NCBI RefSeq assembly: GCF_000004195.4
Contig: NC_030683.2
Span: 6,189,345 to 6,253,344 of the forward strand
DNA from: Xenopus tropicalis
Taxonomy: Eukaryota; Chordata; Amphibia; Anura; Pipidae
Length of the DNA stretch: 64,000 nt
Direction: 5' to 3'
The notes under the pieces are model-generated. The model was not told the DNA's origin. It saw nothing but the letters and a program-made list of their open reading frames with translations, and did not search any database. Position numbers and translations under genes: made by a program. Each line of letters opens with the position of its first letter. The stretch's first letter is position 1. Below, piece by piece: positions 46,901-55,500 of the stretch.

Positions 46901-49900
46901 CTGCTACTATAGGCACCATCTCTCCCTACTATACCTGCTATCCCACAGCCCCAGTCCCTTCCCAGAGGCTATTATCCCCCCACTGCTACTATAGGCACCA
47001 TCTCTCCCTACTATACCTGCTATCCCACAGCCCCAGTCCCTTCCCAGAGGCTATTATCCCCCACTGCTACTATAGGCACCATCTCTGCCTACTATACCTG
47101 CTATCCCACAGCCCCAGTCCCTTCCCAGAGGCTATTATCCCCCACTGCTACTATAGGCACCATCTCTCCCTACTATACCTGCAATCCCCCAGCCCCAGTC
47201 CCTTCCCAGAGGCTATTATCCCCCAATGCTACTATAGGCACCATCTCTCCCTACTATACCTGCTATCCCACAGCCCCAGTCCCTTCCCAGAGGCTATTAT
47301 CCTCCCACTGCTACTATAGGCACCATCTCTCCCTACTATACCTGCTATCCCACCCCAGTCCCTTCCCAGAGGCTATTATCCCCCCACTGCTACTATAGGC
47401 GCCATCTCTCCCTACTATACCTGCTATCCCACAACCCCAGTCCCTTCCCAGAGGCTATTATCCCCCCACTGCTACTATAGGCACCATCTCTCCCTACTAT
47501 ACCTGCTATCCCACAGCCACGGTCCCTTCCCAGAGGCTATTATCCCCCCACTGCTACTATAGGCACCATCTCTCCCTACTATACCTGCTATCCCACAGCC
47601 CCTGTCCCTTCCCAGAGGCTATTATCCCCCCAATGCTACTATAGGCACCATCTCTCCCTACTATACCTGCTATCCCACAGCCCCAGTCCCTTCCCAGAGG
47701 CTATTATCCCCCACTGCTACTATAGGCACCATCTCTCCCTACTATACCTGTTATCCCACAGCCCCAGTCCCTTCCCAGAGGCTATTATCCCCCCCCCTGC
47801 TACTATAGGCACCATCTCTCCCTACTATACCTGCTATCCCACAGCCCCAGTCCCTTCCCAGAGGGCTATTATCCCCCACTGCTACTATAGGCACCATCTC
47901 TCCCTACTATACCTGCTATCCCACAGCCCCAGTCCCTTCCCAGAGGCTATTATCCCCCCACTGCTACTATAGGCACCATCTCTCCCTACTATACCTGCTA
48001 TCCCACAGCCCCCAGTCCCTTCCCAGAGGCTATTATCCCCCCACTGCTACTATAGGCACCATCTCTCCCTACTATACCTGCTATCCCACAGCCCCAGTCC
48101 CTTCCCAGAGGCTATTATCCCCCCACTGCTACTATAGGCACCATCTCTCCCTACTATACCTGCTATCCCACAGCCCCAGTCCCTTCCCAGAGGCTATTAT
48201 CCCCCACTGCTACTATAGGCACCATCTCTCCCTACTATACCTGCTATCCCACAGCCCCAGTCCCTTCCCAGAGGCTATTATCCCCCCACTGCTACTATAG
48301 GCACCATCTCTCCCTACTATACCTGCTATCCCACAGCCCCAGTCCCTTCCCAGAGGCTATTATCCCCCACTGCTACTATAGGCACCATCTCTCCCTACTA
48401 TACCTGCTATCCCACAGCCCCAGTCCCTTCCCAGAGGCTATTATCCCCCACTGCTACTATAGGCACCATCTCTCCCTACTATACCTGCTATCCCACAGCC
48501 CCAGTCCCTTCCCAGAGGCTATTATCCCCCACTGCTACTATAGGCACCATCTCTCCCTACTATACCTGCTATCCCACAGCCCCAGTCCCTTCCCAGAGGC
48601 TATTATCCCCCACTGCTACTATAGGCACCATCTCTCCCTACTATACCTGCTATCCCACAGCCCCAGTCCCTTCCCAGAGGCTATTATCCCCCACTGCTAC
48701 TATAGGCACCATCTCTCCCTACTATACCTGCTATCCCACAGCCCCAGTCCCTTCCCAGAGGCTATTATCCCCCCACTGCTACTATAGGCACCATCTCTCC
48801 CTACTATACCTGCTATCCCACAGCCCCAGTCCCTTCCCAGAGGCTATTATCCCCCCCACTGCTACTATAGGCACCATCTCTCCCTACTATACCTGCTATC
48901 CCACAGCCCCAGTCCCTTCCCAGAGGCTATTATCCCCACTGCTACTATAGGCACCATCTCTCCCTACTATACCTGCTATCCCACAGCCCCAGTCCCTTCC
49001 CAGAGGCTATTATCCCCCCACTGCTACTATAGGCACCATCTCTCCCTACTATACCTGCTATCCCACAGCCCCAGTCCCTTCCCAGAGGCTATTATCCCCC
49101 CACTGCTACTATAGGCACCATCTCTCCCTACTATACCTGCTATCCCACAGCCCCAGTCCCTTCCCAGAGGCTATTATCCCCCCACTGCTACTATAGGCAC
49201 CATCTCTCCCTACTATACCTGCTATCCCACAGCCCCAGTCCCTTCCCAGAGGCTATTATCCCCCCACTGCTACTATAGGCACCATCTCTCCCTACTATAC
49301 CTGCTATCCCACAGCCCCAGTCCCTTCCCAGAGGCTATTATCCCCCCCCTGCTACTATAGGCACCATCTGTCCCTACTATACCTGCTATCCCACAGCCCC
49401 AGTCCCTTCCCAGAGGCTATTATCCCCCCAATGCTACTATAGGAATAAAGAAGCAGTACCACTAGGCCTATAGGTACCAGGACAGGTTTCCCAGTTTATG
49501 ATGCAACAGGATCCCGGATGCATATGTAACAACAAATATTTAATCGTTATTAGCCTGGAACTAGGATCCGAGTTCATGAAACTAAAGGAGGAGTCACATT
49601 TGCCAGAGAGGAACTGAAAATAGAGGAGATTATGCTGCAGGGATTTGAAAGGAATTTATAGATTAGAATCTAAGCCGCCATATTGTGTTGCACATGATTA
49701 GCTGTTGGGGCCACAGGCCAAGCCCCGCCCCCCGGGGACGTGCAGATAATAACATGATAAACAGAACATAACTCATTCACAAACATCCAGTGCAACAGTC
49801 TTTCCCATAATGCCCTGCACACGCAGATTCCTTGCCATTTGGTCACAGGGCACGTGTTTAACAGCAGACTGGGGGGGCATGGGATGTAATAGGGTGGGGT

Positions 49901-52154
49901 TTCCAACAGTCCTAAGGTGTTGGGGTGGGACTGCACTACATGAGAGGGAGAAGGATTAAAGGGGAAGTATACACTCTTTTTCAACATAAGTGCATTGCAT
50001 AAAGCTTGTGCTGATCTGCTTCATATCCCAAACAGGATACAGTTGGGGAAGGGAAGGGGTTTGTTTAAACAGATGTTTTTAAGTAGACTAAGGATTTTTA
50101 ATTTTGTTCCTTAAAACATTAAATAGAATGTGACTACTTTCAATTTCATTTTTTGCTTTGTTTAGTGCAAGTGATAACAAATAACATTTAAGAGAACAGG
50201 CCTTCAGCACAAGCCCCACCCACAGCACTCATGTGGAACAGGGGGGATACTTTCCCTTTAAGCTAAAGGGGAGCACATATTGATAGGGGGAGGGGCAAAC
50301 TGACATGGGGGCTCCAGTGAGTGGTAGGGCCACATATTGACAGGGGTGAGAGGGCACTGAGACCCCCGGCTCGGCAGTAGGACAGGGTTGGGGGGCACTG
50401 AGACCCCTGGCTCGGCAGTAGGACAGGGTTGGGGGGCACCGGCTCGGCAGTAGGACAGGGTTGGGGGGCACCGGCTCGGCAGTAGGACAGGGTTGGGGGG
50501 CACTGGGCAGTAGGACAGGGTTGGGGGCACTGGCTCGGCAGTAGGACAGGGTTGGGGGCACCGGCTCGGCAGTAGGACAGGGTTGGGGGGCACTGGGCAG
50601 TAGGACAGGGTTGGGGGGCACCGCTCGGCAGTAGGACAGGGTTGGGGCACTGGGCAGTAGGACAGGGTTGGGGGCACTCGGCAGTAGGACAGGGTTGGGG
50701 GGCACTCGGCAGTAGGACAGGGTTGGGGGCACCGGGCTCGGCAGTAGGACAGGGTTGGGGGGCACTGGGCAGTAGGACAGGGTTGGGGGGCACCGGCTCG
50801 GCAGTAGGACAGGGTTGGGGGCACCGGCTCGGCAGTAGGACAGGGTTGGGGGGCACTGGGCAGTAGGAAGGGTTGGGGGGCTCTGGGCTAGGACAGGGTT
50901 GGGGGGCACCGGCTCGCAGTAGGACAGGGTTGGGGGCACCGGCTCGGCAGTAGGACAGGGTTGGGGGCACTCGGCAGTAGGACAGGGTTGGGGGGCACCG
51001 GCTCGGCAGTAGGACAGGGTTTGGGGGGGCACTGGGCAGTAGGACAGGGTTGGGGGCACTGGGCAGTAGGACAGGGTTGGGGGCACTGGGCAGTAGGACA
51101 GGGTTGGGGGGCACGGGGCAGTAGGACAGGGTTGGGGGGCACTGGGCAGTAGGACAGGGGTTGGGGGCACTGGGCAGTAGGACAGGGTTGGGGGGCCTTA
51201 GGACAGGGTTGGGGGCACGGGCAGTAGGACAGGTTGGGGGGCACTGGGCAGTAGGACAGGGTTGGGGGCAACTGGGCAGTAGACAGGGTTGGGGGGCACT
51301 GGGCAGTAGGGACAGGTTGGGGGCACGGCAGTAGGACAGGGTTGGGGGCACTGGCAGCAGGTTGGGGGGCACTGGGCCAGTAGGACAGGGTTGGGGGGCA
51401 CTGGGCAGTAGGACAGGGTTGGGGGGCACTGGGCAGTAGGACAGGGTTGGGGGGCACTGGGCAGTAGGACAGGGTTTGGGGGCACTGGGCAGTAGGACAG
51501 GGTAGGGGGCACTGGGCAGTAGGACAGGGTTGGGGGGCACTGGGCAGTAGGACAGGGTTGGGGGGCACTGGGCAGTAGGACAGGGGTTGGGGGGCACTGG
51601 GCAGTAGGACAGGGTTGGGGGGCACTGGGCCAGTAGGACAGGGTTGGGGGCACTGGGCAGTAGGACAGGGTTGGGGGGCACTGGGCAGTAGGACAGGGTT
51701 GGGGGGCACTGGGCAGTAGGACAGGGTTGGGGGCACTGGGCAGTAGGACAGGGTTGGGGGCACTGGGCAGTAGGACAGGGTTTGGGGGGCACTGGGCAGT
51801 AGGACAGGGTTGGGGGGCACTGGGCAGTAGGACAGGGTTGGGGGGCACTGGGCAGTAGGACAGGGTGGGGGGCACCGGGCAGTAGGACAGGGTTGGGGGG
51901 CACTGGGCAGTAGGACAGGGTTGGGGGGGCACTGGGCAGTAGGACAGGGTTGGGGGGCACTGGGCAGTAGGACAGGGTTGGGGGGCACTGGGCAGTAGGA
52001 GTGAGGGGCCCCTTTACTCACCGCTCGGAAGCATTGCGGGGCCGTGCTGGCTCACAGGGATGAAGGGAAGGGAGAAGCTGATCTCGGAGGCGGAGAAGAG
52101 CAGGTTGTTGCCAGGCGGCCCGGACTGAGCCCCGTTAGGTACCTTCCCCGCCAT
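31843..52154 (-). CDS. sec23ip: SEC23-interacting protein (p125A), 18 coding exons
   Basis: COPII-associated protein of ER exit sites; it binds SEC23 and helps build the coat. Exons: 52022-52154, 44796-45323, 41128-41350, 40777-40970, 39692-39781, 39490-39610, 39296-39385, 39078-39219, 38743-38951, 38280-38401, 37537-37677, 36467-36562, 35947-36153, 35679-35834, 35351-35453, 34426-34611, 32807-32966, 31843-31924. About 993 residues, close to the human length of about 1,000. Order: Pro-rich N-terminus with [10 protein letters not shown] (1-290), WWE-like region beginning [12 protein letters not shown] (about 280-390), lipase-like region with VHGIGP (about 440) and GHSLG (about 572), SAM domain (about 635-695), DDHD domain (about 735-967). 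Identified from characteristic sequences of the family. All phases agree except exon 2 to exon 3 (see finding). ATG 52154 matches the family N-terminus. Confidence 0.97.
32037..32744. mobile_element. T2-family MITE (TTAA ends), interrupted by a hAT element
   Basis: Starts TTAAAGGTAAAGTAACATT, contains the GGGGGTCACTGACCCC core, and ends AGGTGAACAACCCCGTTAA. TTAA target duplications are typical of T2. It lies in the last intron of SEC23IP. Confidence 0.8.
32429..32697. mobile_element. hAT-type MITE (269 bp) nested in the T2 element
   Basis: Ends CAGGGATCCCCAACC and GGTTGGGGATCACTG, flanked by perfect 8-bp duplications CTCTACAT (32421-32428 and 32698-32705). The CTCTACATCAT sequence is part of the host T2 element, which dates this insertion after it. 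Confidence 0.92.
33010..34085. repeat. 71-bp satellite, about 15 units, in SEC23IP intron 16
   Basis: Unit read on plus: AGTGAATAAAGTACCCCCTA, TTGTAACATATAGGGATATT, then ATAAGCCCC(C/A)GAGG.GTTCCTTATAATATAT. At its right end it grades into a diverged MITE-like flank (34085-34260) with AAAGGGATGAGGCC and ATGACATCACTAAGC. The same unit, complementary, fills a MCMBP intron at 56870-58190. Confidence 0.95.
34795..35320. mobile_element. Palindromic MITE with about four internal ~115-bp repeats, SEC23IP intron 15
   Basis: The left side has AAGTATGGGATCCATTATCC and a poly-A run (34889-34918). The interior repeats are the same unit as at 2170-2680 and 23040-23760, in the opposite orientation. The right terminal repeat is missing: the array stops about 20-30 bp before exon 15. 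Confidence 0.75.
36467..37677 (-). other. sec23ip: SEC23IP exons 11-12: SAM domain
   Basis: Exon 11 (37537-37677) encodes [20 protein letters not shown] and ends DMESL; exon 12 (36467-36562) begins [20 protein letters not shown]. Together they form a sterile alpha motif, which in this family assists oligomerisation and lipid binding. The donor of exon 11 is gtactg, weaker than most. The intron between them is largely a 65-bp minisatellite. Confidence 0.92.
36806..37490. repeat. 65-bp minisatellite (later units about 60 bp), SEC23IP intron 11
   Basis: Unit GTGAGGCCCTTGGTGGGATG followed by GAATGAGTATGGGAGTAGGT and CCCTCAGTGAGGAGAAAGTG. About eleven copies, with steps of 65 bp at 36806, 36871, 36936 and 37001. 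The array abuts exon 11 within about 50 bp. Confidence 0.95.
37735..38100. mobile_element. T2-like MITE, SEC23IP intron 10
   Basis: Contains AAATGGGGGTCACTGACCCC and GTCTGGTTGTTAGGG segments shared with the elements at 32037, 55520 and 59505. The ends are degraded. Confidence 0.65.
38743..39385 (-). other. sec23ip: SEC23IP exons 7-9: lipase-like core with HGIG and GHSLG motifs
   Basis: Exon 7 (39296-39385) encodes [19 protein letters not shown]. Exon 8 (39078-39219) encodes [15 protein letters not shown]. Exon 9 (38743-38951) ends [10 protein letters not shown], the glycine following from exon 10, giving the G-x-S-x-G motif of the PA-PLA1/DDHD family. The catalytic-type serine is therefore present, although p125 is described as lacking clear phospholipase activity. 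Confidence 0.93.
39815..40650. repeat. Minisatellite with internal inversion, SEC23IP intron 4
   Basis: Unit of about 60 bp (GGTGGCACTCATCTGGGCAG, TAAGTGGCAGCTGCTTGTCT, GGTATAGACAGACAG). Orientation is direct at 39815-40130, reversed at 40131-40440, direct again at 40441-40650, so two large inverted repeats are present. Confidence 0.95.
41577..43960. repeat. 42-bp minisatellite (then 38-bp variant), SEC23IP intron 2
   Basis: Unit GGCATGGCATGTAAACATTG followed by GCATGGAGAGCCCATTATAGCC. About 45 units of 42 bp, then from about 43465 a 38-bp variant with CATCTATTGGAATGG. Because 42 is divisible by three, both strands show open frames of up to 403 codons. A higher-order pattern (about 208 and 500 bp) is visible at 42290-43300. 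Confidence 0.96.
43961..44795. other. SEC23IP intron 2, non-repetitive part; no exon seen
   Basis: I searched here for a small exon that would repair the exon 2 to exon 3 phase and found no convincing AG-GT pair. Confidence 0.4.
44796..45323 (-). other. sec23ip: SEC23IP exon 2: proline-rich SEC23-binding region
   Basis: A 528-nt exon, phase 1-1, residues about 45-220. It begins [16 protein letters not shown] and contains [20 protein letters not shown], typical of p125 proteins, where this Pro-rich part binds SEC23. It ends APTSPPT before gtaagg. It is the largest exon and is flanked by the two longest minisatellite-bearing introns. Confidence 0.95.
45410..49445. repeat. 82-bp minisatellite, about 49 units (4 kb), SEC23IP intron 1
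   Basis: Unit CTGCTACTATAGGCACCATC, TCTCCCTACTATACCTGCTA, TCCCACAGCCCCAGTCCCTT, CCCAGAGGCTATTATCCCCC. Very homogeneous; differences are mainly in the C-run and single substitutions. It is the largest array in the window. Confidence 0.97.
49446..49955. other. SEC23IP intron 1, unique part; nothing seen
   Basis: A 105-codon minus-strand frame (49670-49987) has no splice context and overlaps the MITE end. Confidence 0.4.
49956..50261. mobile_element. TTAA-flanked MITE (306 bp), SEC23IP intron 1
   Basis: Ends TTAAAGGGGAAGTATAC and ATACTTTCCCTTTAA are inverted repeats beginning and ending in TTAA, similar to T2-type MITE ends. Confidence 0.7.
50340..52005. repeat. 28-bp G-rich minisatellite, about 58 units, SEC23IP intron 1
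   Basis: Unit GGGGGGCACTGGGCAGTAGG then ACAGGGTT, with a CGGCTCGGCAG variant on the left. Plus-strand G-runs of 3-7 are closely spaced, so G-quadruplexes are possible. It ends 17 bp before the exon 1 donor. Minus-strand frames up to 565 codons are repeat by-products. Confidence 0.96.
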
Positions 52155-52589
52155 GTCCGTCCCACAAGTTCCACGTAACCCACCCGGGACAGCAGGAACC
52201 GGACCCGTCACCAAGTGAGTACGTCCAATCAATACCTACGGGCGTTCCGCGTTATCCAATGAGAACTCGCCAAACACAAACCTCCCCAACCAGTGGCTGA
52301 AGAGCAAAGTTCATATGCATGACGTAGCACCTCAGCTCCACCAATTAAACCGTGCGTTTAGATAAAAGGGCGGTTCCAGAGGTTCCTATCCCTTTCGCTA
52401 ACTATAATGTGGCTGCCCGGCTGAGGACTTCCGCCAGTCGCTACGTGCACTCCAGCCAAAACATGGCCGCGCTCATGGAGATTTCCGCCAACCAGTGCGT
52501 TTCGGGAGCGCTTGACGCGACCCATTGCGTAGTGACGTCTTTTTCCCGCCATCACTGAGTTAGTTCAACGAGTCTTTGGTGTCTGCGCG
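52155..52589. promoter_or_regulatory. Bidirectional promoter between SEC23IP and MCMBP
   Basis: Only 435 bp separate the two ATGs. The region has CCAAT boxes in both orientations (near 52225, 52256 and 52339), a GGCGG element near 52369 and several CpGs, and I see no TATA box near either gene. This head-to-head order is also known in human. Start sites are not visible from sequence. Confidence 0.75.
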
Positions 52590-55500
52590 ATGACTGGAGG
52601 AGAAAGCTGGATCAGCGACCCGCTCGGTGTGGTACAGGGCTTGTTTGGTGAGTGGGGCAGCGTCCGGCCCCCGGGCCAGCAGGAGTGGGGCGGGTAGAGC
52701 CGGGCATGAGTGGGGCGGGTAGAGCCGGGCATGAGTGGGGCAGGCGGGTAGAGCCGGGCATGAGTGGGGCGGGTAGAACCGGGCATGAGTGGGGCGGGTA
52801 GAGCCGGGCATGAGTGGGGCGGGTAGAACCGGGCATGAGTGGGGCGGGTAGAGCCGGGCATGAGTGGGGCGGGCGGGTAGAGCCGGGCATGAGTGGGGCG
52901 GGCGGGTAGAGCCGGGCATGAGTGGGGCAGGCGGGTAGAGCCGGGCATGAGTGGGGCTGGTAGAGCCGGGCATGAGTGGGGCGGGTAGAGCCGGGCATGA
53001 GTGGGGCGGGTAGAGCCGGGCATGAGTCGGGCGGGTAGAGCCGGGCATGAGTGGGGCGGGTAGAGCCGGGCAATGGGTGGGGCGGGTAGAGCCGGGCATG
53101 AGTGGGGGCGGGTAGAGCCGGGCATGAGTGGGGCGGGTAGAGCCGGGCATGAGTGGGGCGGGTAGAGCCGGGCATGAGTGGGGCGGGTAGAGCCGGGCAT
53201 GAGTGGGGGCGGGTAGAGAGCCGGGCATGAGTGGGGCGGGCGGGTAGAGCCGGGCATGAGTGGGGCGGGTAGAGCCGGGCATGAGTGGGGGGGGTAGAGC
53301 CGGGCATGAGTGGGGCGGGCGGGTAGAGCCGGGCATGAGTGGGGTGGGTAGAGCCGGGCATGAGTGGGCGGGGTAGAGCCGGGCATGAGTGGGGCGGGCG
53401 GGTAGAGCCGGGCATGAGTGGGGCGGGCGGGTAGAGCCGGGCATGAGTGGGGCGGGCGGGTAGAGCCGGGCATGAGTGGGGCGGGCGGGTAGAGCCGGGC
53501 ATGAGTGGGGCGGGCGGGTAGAGCCGGGCATGAGTGGGGCGGGTAGAGCCGGGCATGAGTGGGGCTGGTAGAGCCGGGCATGAGTGGGGCCGGGTAGAGC
53601 CGGGCATGAGTGGGGCGGGTAGAGCCGGGCATGAGTGGGGCGGGTAGAGCCGGGCATGAGTGGGGCGGTGAGCCGGGTCGGGTAGAGCCGGGCATGAGTG
53701 GGGCGGGTAGAGCCGGGCATGAGTGGGGCGGGTAGAGCGGGCATGAGTGGGGCGGGTAGAGCCGGGCATGAGTGGGGCGGGCAGAGCCGGGCATGAGTGG
53801 GGCGGGTGAGGGGCGGGTAGAGCCGGGCATGAGTGGGGCGGGCGGGTAGAGCCGGGCATGAGTGGGGGCGGCGGGTAGAGCCGGGCATGAGTGGGGCGGG
53901 CGGGTAGAGCCGGGCATGAGTGGGGCAGGCGGGTAGAGCCGGGCATGAGTGGGGCGGGTAGAGCCGGGCATGAGTGGGGCGGGGTAGAGCCGGGCATGAG
54001 TGGGGCGGGTAGAGCCGGGCATGAGTGGGGCGGTAGAGCCGGGCATGAGTGGGGCGGGCGGGTAGAGCCGGGCATGAGTGGGGCGGGTAGAGCCGGGCAT
54101 GAGTGGGGCGGGTAGAGCCGGGCATGAGTGGGGCGGGCGGGTAGAGCCGGGCATGATGGGGGCGGGCGGGTAGAGCCGGGCATGAGTGGGGCGGGTGGGC
54201 GGGTAGCAGGCCGGGCATGATGGGGCGGGGTAGAGCCGGGCATGAGTGGGGCGGGTAGAGCCGGGCATGGGGGGCCGGGGTAGAGCCGGGCATGAGTGGG
54301 GCGGGTAGAGCCGGGCCATGAGTGGGGCGGGGTAGAGCCGGGCATGAGTGGGGCGGGCGGGTAGAAGCCGCGGCATGAGTGGGCCGCGGGTAGAGCCGGG
54401 CATGAGTGGGGCTGGCGGGTAGAGCCGGGCATGAGTGGGGCTGGCGGGTAGAGCCGGGCATGAGTGGGGCGGGCGGGTAGAGCCGGGCATGAGTGGGGCT
54501 GGCGGGTAGAGCCGGGCCATGAGTGGGGCGGGTAGAGCCGGGCATGAGTTGGGGGGAGGGCGGGCGGGTAGAGCCGGGCGTGAGTGGGGCGGGCAGGTAG
54601 AGCCGGGCATGAGTGGGGCGGGCATGAGTGGGGCGGGTAGAGCCGGGCATGAGTGGGGCGGGCGGAGCCGGGCATGAGGGGGGGTAGAGCCGGGCATGAG
54701 TGGGGCGGGCGGGTAGAGCCGGGCATGAGTGGGGCGGGCGGGTAGAGCCGGGCATGAGTGGGGCAGGCGGGCGGGTAGAGAAAACCCATTTAGGGGCATA
54801 TTTATTATAGTGTGTAGGCAACATTATAAGTTCTAAAATGTAAATATCTGGTTGGTTGCTATGGCAACATGACTAGTGATGTTTGCTTACACCCTAATAT
54901 AAAGATGCCCTTTAGTGTGATGGCACCTGTGGCACCATGCCATCTCTGCTGAGTATGGAGCGGCCTCTAGTAGCCCAACGATCCCTGATTGTTGAACTGT
55001 GGCACCCAGCACCCACATTCCCTGCTCGCTGTATGCATGGGGGTGGCACAGGTATGTAGTGTTGGGTGGCACCCTCTCACTTAGGTGGGCACTGGGTTTA
55101 GCGCTGCACAGGATGTGCCCCAATAGCAGCTGGGGGGCCCCAGGCTACTGTACCCTGAATCAGGACATGGGTGTGAGTGCATTACACAGTTACGTAGTAG
55201 CTCAGGTAGAAAAAAGACCAACTTTACTGAATATCATGTTTATCCCTTTCAGCTATTAGCGTTTTGCTTTTCATTATGCCATGTGTGCCCCCTCCAATAT
55301 GTTTCTCTATGAGACCCCCGATCTCACCCCGTGCCCTGTATTCCAGCAGCTCAGAGACCGGCAGATGGCGACTGGCAGAAGAACGTTACCGACTACTTCA
55401 GTGCCAAGCTACGGGACAGTGACTCTGCCGCTGCCGTAAGTGCTCTTCCTTTAGCAACACCGGCCCCTTGCCCACCATTACATGTTGCCCCCCTGAGCCA

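Noticed and set aside
45410..49445. CRISPR-like array
   Set aside because: Units are contiguous without unique spacers, and the genome is vertebrate.
50263..51960. Minus-strand 565-codon Pro-rich frame
   Set aside because: By-product of the 28-bp minisatellite in SEC23IP intron 1, with no splice support.
52560..54824. Three overlapping minus-strand frames of 725-754 codons
   Set aside because: They are all frames of a 25-bp GC-rich minisatellite in MCMBP intron 1; simultaneous openness of three frames is a repeat artefact.
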